DNA from: Chloroflexota bacterium
GTDB taxonomy: Bacteria > Chloroflexota > Anaerolineae > Anaerolineales > Villigracilaceae
Length of the DNA stretch: 64,000 nt
Direction: 5' to 3'
Assembly: GCA_016235445.1 (NCBI GenBank)
Contig: JACRLB010000001.1
Span: forward strand, 88,054 to 152,053
Part shown: one piece after another, positions 58,664 through 64,000 of the stretch
How positions within the stretch are numbered: the stretch's first letter is position 1
Layout: each line of letters begins with the position of its first letter
Position numbers and translations under genes: made by a program
The notes under the pieces: model-generated
What the model was told of the DNA's origin: nothing
What the model saw: the letters and a program-made list of their open reading frames with translations, nothing else
Database searches by the model: none

Positions 58664-60538
58664 TTACCTTGCCCCCTTTCTCCCAAATTGACGTTCCAGC
58701 GTATCCACCGAAAGATGAATCATCGTCGGCCTGCCATGCGGACAAGTCCGCGGCGACTGACAGGCTTCGAGATCATGCAGAAGACTGCGCTGTTCATCGC
58801 TCGTCAACGTCTGCCCGCCTTTGACCGCCAGCCTCTTGCAGACTCTCGCCGCAAGCCGCGCTTCCACCTCCGCCTGAAGCGGACTCTCGTCCTCTTCAAA
58901 ATCCTCCACTACAGCCCTCAGCGCAGACGCGGGATCGCCGCCCGAAAATAAAATCGGCATGGCGCGCACTTGAAATGTATTCGTGCCGAACTCTTCCACT
59001 TCAAAACCGAAACGATTCAGGAACGGCAATTGATCGGTCAGTGTCTTCGCAGACTGCGGCGGCAAGGTGACCACTTCCGGCACAAGCAATGCCTGTGACG
59101 GGATGCTCTTATTCTCCCGCTGTGCCATCAACTTCTCGAACAGCACCCGCTCATGCGCCGCGTGCTGATCCACCAGATACAACCCATCGGGTCCTTCGGC
59201 CACCAAATACGTTGACCCAATCTGTCCAATCAATCTCAACAAAGGAACGCCCGTGGCAAAGGTTGCATTCTGCATTCTGCCTTCTGCATTCTGCATTCCG
59301 CCTTCCACATTCTGCATTCCGCCTTCTGCATTCTGCATTTCCCCATCATGCGCCACCGACCAATCGATCCCAATCTCCCTCGGCTCTGAAGGCACGGAAC
59401 GCGAACCCCACAACTGCGGCGAAACAGACGGGACGGGTGTGTACGCCAGCAATGCCTTGCGCGCCGAACGCTGAACAAAACTAAACACCTTATCCTGGCT
59501 TTTAAAACGCACCTCCGCTTTTGTGGGATGCACATTCACATCCACATCTTCGGACGCGATCTCCAAAAATAAAGCCGTCAGCGGATACCGTCCCACCATC
59601 AGCAGGGTGTGATAAGCCTGCAACAGCGCGGCAGTCAACGAGAATTCCTGCACCCAGCGTCCATTGACGAAGAAGGTGATTTCTTTTCGATTGGAACGTG
59701 TCAGAGATGTTGGACTGATAAAACCCGATAAAGACATACCTTGTCCTGAGCTTGTCGAAGGATGTCCTGAGCTTGTCGAAGGATGTCCTGAGCTTGTCGA
59801 AGGGTGTCCTGAGCGGAGCGACGAGCGATCTTCGAGGAGCATAGTCGAAGGGCCATCTTCCGAAGCCATCACTTCGAGCATTTGCCTGGCAACATCCACG
59901 CCATAGAGCGCGGCTAAAATCGCGCGCCGGTCCCCATCGCCTGCCGTTTGCAATGTGGCTTGTTTTCCATCCGTCACTTTGAAACGCACGTTGGGATACG
60001 CCAGCGCATATCTTGTCACCAGCGCATCGATTGCGCGGCGTTCGGTCACATCGCTTTTCAAAAACTTCAAACGCGCGGGCACGTTGTAAAAAAGATTTTC
60101 CACGCGCAGTGTCGTCCCCACGGGCGCGCCGACTTTTTCAACTTTACTCGATACCCCGCCGTCCACTCGCAAACGCGCGCCTTCTTTTGCAGACTCAACC
60201 CGCGAAGTGATGGTCATGTGCGAGACGGAACCAATCGAAGCCAGCGCTTCGCCCCGGAAGCCCAATGTCTGGATGTGGAAGAGGTCTTCGGACTGAATCA
60301 GCTTCGAGGTCGCATGACGCGAGGCGGCTAAATCCAATTCGTCGAACGGAATCCCATGCCCGTCATCCGCCACTTCGATCAAAGCCCTGCCTGCATCTTC
60401 GATCGCAATCGAAATATTTTTCGCGCCCGCATCCAATGAATTTTCGGTCAACTCTTTTACGACCGAAGCGGGGCGCTCCACAACTTCGCCAGCGGCAATT
60501 TGAGATGAAACCTCGGAAGAAAGCAATCGAATAGCCAT
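58664..60538 (-). CDS. mutL: DNA mismatch repair protein MutL
   Basis: 624 residues. GHKL ATPase domain: IAAGEVVERPASVVKELTENSLDA, DDGHGI, TLGFRGEAL. C-terminal endonuclease-type motif DQHAAHERVLFE and CPHGRPTMIHLS. Two in-frame insertions look foreign: about residues 230-263, encoded by CCTGAGCTTGTCGAAGG repeats (giving GHPSTSSGHPSTSS), and about 399-426, encoded by TGCATTC-type repeats (MQNAEGGMQN). The former falls in the N-terminal domain, the latter in the linker. Confidence 0.95.
   Translation of the reverse strand: MAIRLLSSEVSSQIAAGEVVERPASVVKELTENSLDAGAKNISIAIEDAGRALIEVADDGHGIPFDELDLAASRHATSKLIQSEDLFHIQTLGFRGEALASIGSVSHMTITSRVESAKEGARLRVDGGVSSKVEKVGAPVGTTLRVENLFYNVPARLKFLKSDVTERRAIDALVTRYALAYPNVRFKVTDGKQATLQTAGDGDRRAILAALYGVDVARQMLEVMASEDGPSTMLLEDRSSLRSGHPSTSSGHPSTSSGHPSTSSGQGMSLSGFISPTSLTRSNRKEITFFVNGRWVQEFSLTAALLQAYHTLLMVGRYPLTALFLEIASEDVDVNVHPTKAEVRFKSQDKVFSFVQRSARKALLAYTPVPSVSPQLWGSRSVPSEPREIGIDWSVAHDGEMQNAEGGMQNVEGGMQNAEGRMQNATFATGVPLLRLIGQIGSTYLVAEGPDGLYLVDQHAAHERVLFEKLMAQRENKSIPSQALLVPEVVTLPPQSAKTLTDQLPFLNRFGFEVEEFGTNTFQVRAMPILFSGGDPASALRAVVEDFEEDESPLQAEVEARLAARVCKRLAVKGGQTLTSDEQRSLLHDLEACQSPRTCPHGRPTMIHLSVDTLERQFGRKGAR
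59262..59342. repeat. TGCATTC tandem repeat inside mutL
   Basis: Repeats of CTGCATTC and CCGCCTT in tandem; reads in frame as MQNAEGG-type heptads in the inter-domain linker. Confidence 0.8.
59751..59851. repeat. CCTGAGCTTGTCGAAGG repeat inside mutL
   Basis: Three copies of TGTCCTGAGCTTGTCGAAGG in tandem plus a fourth diverging copy with an inverted GAGGAGCATAGTCGAAGG part. Reads in frame as SGHPSTSSGHPSTSS. Confidence 0.85.
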
Positions 60539-60604
60539 GCCGCGATTATACCCACGACGCGTGCAAATTGCGCATTTTGCACGCGGGTATTATATAATCT
60601 GCCA

Positions 60605-61240
60605 ATGCGATTCACCACCATTTTTTTCGACCTCGACGACACACTCTACCCGCCCGATGCGGGTTTGTGGAAAGCCATCAAAGAGCGCATGAACAGTTAC
60701 ATGCGCGAACGCATGGATATTCCCGAAGATCAAATTGGAACCCTGCGCGAAAAATATTTTTTGCAATACGGCACCACCATGCGCGGCTTGCAGGCCAACC
60801 ACAAAATTGATTCGGATGATTTCCTGGCCTACGTGCATGACCTGCCGCTGAGGGATTATCTGACTCCCAATCCGATGCTACGCTCGATCATCGCCTCGCT
60901 CCCGACCCGCAAGCTGATCTTTACAAATGCAGACATCTCCCACGCCCAAAGAGTGCTGACCGCGCTCGAACTCAGCGATCTGTTTGAAACCATCGTGGAT
61001 GTGAACGCCGTCGCGCCATATTGCAAGCCCATGCCCGAGTCGTTTCAGATCGCGATGAACCTTGCGGGCGAAACCGACCCATCGAAATGCGTGATGATAG
61101 ACGACATCCACCGCACCACCCGCGCCGCGCGCGAAGCGGGCTTGTTCAGCATTTTGGCGCACAGCTCCTTTGCAGAAGGCGCCGCCAATGCCCATTTGAC
61201 CGACTGGAATGAATTGAAGAATATTTTGGAGAAGCAGTAA
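60605..61240 (+). CDS. HAD-family hydrolase, pyrimidine 5'-nucleotidase (SDT1) type
   Basis: 211 residues. HAD motif I FFDLDDTLYP, motif II threonine in KLIFTNAD, motif III lysine in APYCKPMPESF and motif IV VMIDDIHRTTRAAREAG. The DDTLYP form is typical of SDT1/phosphoglycolate-like 5'-nucleotidases. Followed 1 base later by the small membrane protein. Confidence 0.88.
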   Translation: MRFTTIFFDLDDTLYPPDAGLWKAIKERMNSYMRERMDIPEDQIGTLREKYFLQYGTTMRGLQANHKIDSDDFLAYVHDLPLRDYLTPNPMLRSIIASLPTRKLIFTNADISHAQRVLTALELSDLFETIVDVNAVAPYCKPMPESFQIAMNLAGETDPSKCVMIDDIHRTTRAAREAGLFSILAHSSFAEGAANAHLTDWNELKNILEKQ

Positions 61241-61241
61241 G

Positions 61242-61484
61242 ATGGAATCAAACACAGCTTTTTGGGGCGCGCTTTTCTTCATCCTGCTGGTGGCAGGCGC
61301 GAACTTTATGATGTACGCCATCGTGCGCGGCGTAACCCGTTCGGGCAATAAAAATTTTCTGGAGACGTTAAGTAATTCCTTCAACCCTTCCGCAAAGAAG
61401 AAGGATGAGTCGATGCAGGAACTGCGCCAGCGAATCGAAGAACTGGAAAAAGGTAAGAAAGACAAAGCGGGGGATTCTGAATAG
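61242..61484 (+). CDS. Small single-span membrane protein, unknown
   Basis: 80 residues with one N-terminal helix (FWGALFFILLVAGANFMMYAIV) then a charged, coiled-coil-like tail (QELRQRIEELEKGKKDK). Starts one base after the HAD gene stops, so co-translated. No named family. Confidence 0.8.
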   Translation: MESNTAFWGALFFILLVAGANFMMYAIVRGVTRSGNKNFLETLSNSFNPSAKKKDESMQELRQRIEELEKGKKDKAGDSE

Positions 61485-61487
61485 CAA

Positions 61488-61608
61488 TAGGACTTACGCA
61501 GAATGCTTTTTTGTCCGCTAATCTACGCCAATCCACGCGAATTTTTAAAAGGATTAGCGTAAATTCGTGGAGATTTGTGGACTCTATTAAGGTTTTGCGT
61601 AAGTCCTG
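61488..61608 (+). repeat. MITE copy D
   Basis: AGGACTTACGC at 61489 to GCGTAAGTCCT at 61607; flanked by TAGCAA at 61482-61487 and 61609-61614, a 6-bp target duplication. Very close to copy A in sequence. Confidence 0.9.
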
Positions 61609-61761
61609 TAGCAAATAGCTTTTGGCTTTACCCAACTGCCCGCCAGCCACCAATCACTGCACACAAGGCAACCCATCTCTTACAAAAATCGTACAAAGAA
61701 TTCAGCAAACATTAATCCCTGAATGGTATCTTTTCCCCAATCAAGCCAAATGGAGGCTATT

Positions 61762-63021
61762 GTGAATAAAACCTTAAAGACTATCCTGATCGTTCTCGTT
61801 GTTATTGTTGTCGCGCTCGGTTCCTTCGCGGGCGGCTTTGTCACCGGTAACCTCGTGCCGTTTCCAGGGATTCCCGGCCTTCAAGAGCCGGTCGTCTCTG
61901 CACCGCCCACCACACCCCCAAACCAGCAATCGGCTACGCCCGAAGAACTTCAAACCCTCTTTTCCCCGTTCTGGGAGGCCTGGACTCTCGTCCACGAGAA
62001 TTTTGTAGACCAGCCCGTGGATGACACCGCCCTCATGCGCGGCGCGATCACCGGCATGATGCAGGCTCTCGGCGACGAACATTCCTCCTATATGGATCCA
62101 CAGGATTACGAGGATGCAAACGCCAGCCTCGACGGCTCCTACGAAGGCATCGGCGCTTATGTGGATACCACCACACCCTTCCTCACTGTTATCAGCCCGA
62201 TCCCCGGTTCCCCTGCTGAAGGCGCTGGACTCAAACCCGGCGATCAGATCGTAGCCATCGACGGAGACGATATGTCCGATACCACCGCAGAGGCCGCGCG
62301 CCTGAAGGTGCTTGGCCCTGCCGGGACGACCGTTCACCTCTCCATTTTGCGTAAAGGCGAAGAGGATTTGATCGAAGTGGATATTGTCCGCGCACAAATC
62401 GTCATCGCATCGGCCAGCGGCAAAATGCTCGAAAACGATATTGCCTACGTTCAAGTGACCACCTTTGGCGGCAACACCACACCCGAATTGCTCACCACGC
62501 TTAATGATCTCATGACGCAAAACCCGAAGGGCATCGTCCTCGACCTGCGCAACAACGGCGGCGGATTCCTGTCCACCTCAGTGGAAGTCACCTCGCAATT
62601 TGTCGGAGAGGGCGTTGTGCTGTACGAAGAATACGGCGACGGAACCCGCACAACGTATGACGTGATCCCCGGCGGCCTCGCTACAGATGTAAATATCCCG
62701 ATGGTAGTGCTTATCAACGAAGGTTCCGCTTCGGCTTCTGAAATTGTCGCTGGCGCATTGCAGGATCATGGCCGCGCCAAACTGGTCGGCGTGGTCTCTT
62801 ACGGAAAAGGCTCCGTGCAAAACTGGATTCCCCTCACCGGGGATAACGGCGCCGTCCGCATCACCATTGCCAAATGGCTTACGCCAGACGAGAAAACCAT
62901 CCACAAGATCGGCCTCACCCCGGATTACGAAGTAGAAATGACCGATGAAGACCGCATTGCAAAACTCGACCCACAGCTCGACAAAGCCGTGGAAGTTCTG
63001 TTGGAAATGATCGGAAAGTAA
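61762..63021 (+). CDS. Carboxy-terminal processing peptidase (S41A, CtpA-like)
   Basis: 419 residues from the GTG with GGAGG at correct spacing; an in-frame ATG at 61750 contains that site. N-terminal membrane anchor (TILIVLVVIVVALGSFAGGF), then PDZ domain (YEGIGAYVDTTTPFLTVISPIPGSPAEGAGLKPGDQI) and S41 domain with the serine motif NEGSASASEIVAGAL (about 319-333) and the lysine in SYGKGSVQNW. Cleaves C-terminal ends of extracytoplasmic proteins. Confidence 0.94.
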   Translation: MNKTLKTILIVLVVIVVALGSFAGGFVTGNLVPFPGIPGLQEPVVSAPPTTPPNQQSATPEELQTLFSPFWEAWTLVHENFVDQPVDDTALMRGAITGMMQALGDEHSSYMDPQDYEDANASLDGSYEGIGAYVDTTTPFLTVISPIPGSPAEGAGLKPGDQIVAIDGDDMSDTTAEAARLKVLGPAGTTVHLSILRKGEEDLIEVDIVRAQIVIASASGKMLENDIAYVQVTTFGGNTTPELLTTLNDLMTQNPKGIVLDLRNNGGGFLSTSVEVTSQFVGEGVVLYEEYGDGTRTTYDVIPGGLATDVNIPMVVLINEGSASASEIVAGALQDHGRAKLVGVVSYGKGSVQNWIPLTGDNGAVRITIAKWLTPDEKTIHKIGLTPDYEVEMTDEDRIAKLDPQLDKAVEVLLEMIGK

Positions 63022-63028
63022 ACAGCTT

Positions 63029-63127
63029 GTCATTGCGAGGGCGCACTTGCTCTTGCCCGAAGCAATCTCCCTGCCGTATCCGAGATTGCTTCGCCGCCAA
63101 AGTACAAGAGCGGCGGCTCGCAATGAC
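63029..63127. repeat. CATTGCGAG palindromic repeat, copy 3
   Basis: Starts GTCATTGCGAG and ends CTCGCAATGAC, with inner GAAGCAATCTC and GAGATTGCTTCG arms. Same family as 27218-27315 and 40434-40551; the 27218 copy shares the CGGCGGCTC-type segment in inverted order. Confidence 0.85.
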
Positions 63128-63140
63128 ATAAGGAGAAACC

Positions 63141-63836
63141 ATGTTCCTATTCAGCCCCACCTACTTAATGTACATGATTCCCGCCTTCATCCTCATGGCG
63201 CTCACCTCATGGTATGTAAAGGCGGCCTACAACAAATGGAGCCGCGTGCAAGCCCACAGCCGCCTCACCGGCGCACAGGCCGCACAGAGATTAATGTCCA
63301 CGGGCAATATGTACGGCGTACAGATTCAAGGCACAGCCGGCGAAATGACCGACCACTACGACCCGCGCAACAAAACGCTCTTCCTCTCCAACGGGGTTGC
63401 CAACAGCACATCCGTTGCGGCGCTGGCCATTGCCGCGCACGAACTCGGCCACGCCATGCAGGATGCAGAGGAATACTTCCCGCTCAAAGTCCGCTCTGCG
63501 CTGGTGCCCATCGTCAACATCGGCTCGAACCTCGGCTGGTTCCTGATTATGATCGGCCTCTTCCTGCGCTTTACCAACCTCGCCTGGCTCGGCGTGCTGA
63601 TCTTCGCCGGCGGAGCCGTCTTTTCCCTGGCCACCCTGCCCGTGGAATTTAACGCCTCTGCCCGGGCGAAGCAACTGCTTGCCCAAACCGGCATCATCCA
63701 AACCGACGAAGAGATGCGCGGCGTCAACAGCGTTCTCAACGCGGCGGCATTGACGTACGTGGCCGGTCTCGTCACCGCCATTTTGCAATTGCTCTACTAC
63801 GTCACCCTCGTCGGGGGCGGCGGCAGACGCAGGTAA
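63141..63836 (+). CDS. YugP-family neutral zinc metallopeptidase
   Basis: 231 residues. Membrane protein with N-terminal helix (YLMYMIPAFILMALTSWYV), zinc motif HELGHAMQ (HExxH) and later hydrophobic helices near ILFAGGAVF and VTAILQLLYYV. Matches the YugP/DUF2268-like zinc peptidases that sit in membranes. Substrate unknown. AAGGAG upstream. Confidence 0.9.
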   Translation: MFLFSPTYLMYMIPAFILMALTSWYVKAAYNKWSRVQAHSRLTGAQAAQRLMSTGNMYGVQIQGTAGEMTDHYDPRNKTLFLSNGVANSTSVAALAIAAHELGHAMQDAEEYFPLKVRSALVPIVNIGSNLGWFLIMIGLFLRFTNLAWLGVLIFAGGAVFSLATLPVEFNASARAKQLLAQTGIIQTDEEMRGVNSVLNAAALTYVAGLVTAILQLLYYVTLVGGGGRRR

Positions 63837-63860
63837 AAACATTTTTAGAAAAGAAACAGA

Positions 63861-64000
63861 GGGGCTGTCTAAAAAGGGACGGCCCCTATTCAATTTAAAA
63901 AGAATTTAATACAATAGGGGGATGAAGAATGGACAAATCACCTTCAAGCCATATAGCATGGAGCAGATGAAACTGCTGCCGCCGAGTCTGGAAGAATTGA
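63861..64000 (+). mobile_element. Left end of an IS1182-like insertion sequence, cut by the window
   Basis: GGGGCTGTCTAAAAAGGGA at 63861 is a typical terminal inverted repeat of IS1182-like and related elements; a hairpin AGGGGC..GCCCCT follows. It precedes the transposase start at 63922. The right end lies outside the window. Confidence 0.7.
63922..64000 (+). CDS. Transposase N terminus, IS1182 type, cut by window edge
   Basis: The first 26 codons read MKNGQITFKPYSMEQMKLLP then PSLEEL. This opening, KPY..(Q/E)..LLPPSLEELI, is characteristic of IS1182-family DDE transposases. AGGGGG lies just before the ATG. Confidence 0.75.
   Translation, partial: MKNGQITFKPYSMEQMKLLPPSLEEL

Noticed and set aside
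59751..59820. Tandem CCTGAGCTTGTCGAAGG units as a possible CRISPR array
   Set aside because: Units abut without unique spacers of constant length and lie inside the mutL reading frame.

Overview
The window looks like a chromosomal segment from an anaerobic bacterium of the Chloroflexota, most probably class Anaerolineae. That is an inference from gene content: a GlmL/MutL-like ATPase with DUF6754-type membrane proteins, a non-methanogenic HdrABC-MvhADG set, KamA, NBR1-type Ig lipoproteins, a DUF1800/DUF1501 pair, and many dispersed palindromic repeats. No rRNA or CRISPR array is present. Three tRNA genes are visible: Leu-CAA, Ser-GCT and Ser-TGA.

Layout. 1-5.3 kb (minus): a tight six-gene operon of four membrane proteins, a zinc-ribbon protein carrying thirteen short PxWL-type motifs, and a GlmL-like ASKHA ATPase that runs off the left edge. 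5.5-10.2 kb: glgC, a 34-residue microprotein, tRNA-Leu, a YchF-family GTPase/ATPase and oligoendopeptidase F. 10.3-16.2 kb: nested inverted-repeat elements, then an AT-richer block of secreted proteins (a small exported protein, a 1142-residue M23 peptidase with two C-terminal lectin-like repeats, two NBR1-Ig lipoproteins). 16.4-19.2 kb: lysine 2,3-aminomutase, divergent agmatinase and a small GNAT.

19.3-35.4 kb (minus) is one continuous redox region. In transcription order it encodes an HdrD-like Fe-S protein, EtfB, EtfA and a membrane ETF:quinone-oxidoreductase-like protein, then a sensor kinase, a receiver-kinase hybrid and a single receiver, then HdrC, HdrB, HdrA, MvhD, MvhG, an unknown 83-residue protein, MvhA and a hydrogenase maturation protease. 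This links an H2/heterodisulfide-type electron-confurcating complex, an ETF route to the quinone pool, and a two-component pathway.

35.6-42.7 kb (plus) is the most unusual block: homologues of OleC (beta-lactone synthetase), OleD and OleA, together with a metallo-beta-lactamase-fold hydrolase, an acyltransferase-like protein and an ATP-grasp ligase, but no OleB. It looks like a long-chain beta-lactone or head-to-head-condensed lipid pathway with amide-forming tailoring that I do not recognise as described. 42.7-45.3 kb is an accessory strip with truncated copies of a tRNA-Ser 3' end, two tRNA-Ser genes, a VapBC-type toxin-antitoxin pair and an AT-rich nuclease-like gene.

45.4-64 kb holds a Kbl-type alpha-oxoamine synthase, a large helicase-associated-like protein, a lipid kinase, two diguanylate cyclases, a DprE2/DprE1-like reductase-oxidase pair, lipB, a DUF1800/DUF1501 exported pair, mutL, a HAD phosphatase, a CtpA-type protease, a zinc metallopeptidase, and the left end of an IS1182-like insertion sequence.

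A second theme is repeats. There are four copies of a 121-bp MITE with terminal inverted repeats and visible target duplications, three copies of a CATTGCGAG palindromic repeat, GGATGAA runs, CTGGAGT/ACTCCAG palindromes and CCTGAGCTTGTCGAAGG runs. Several of these lie in frame inside genes (oleC, mutL, mvhD, the 46.6-kb gene), adding peptide segments that do not look like part of the families.
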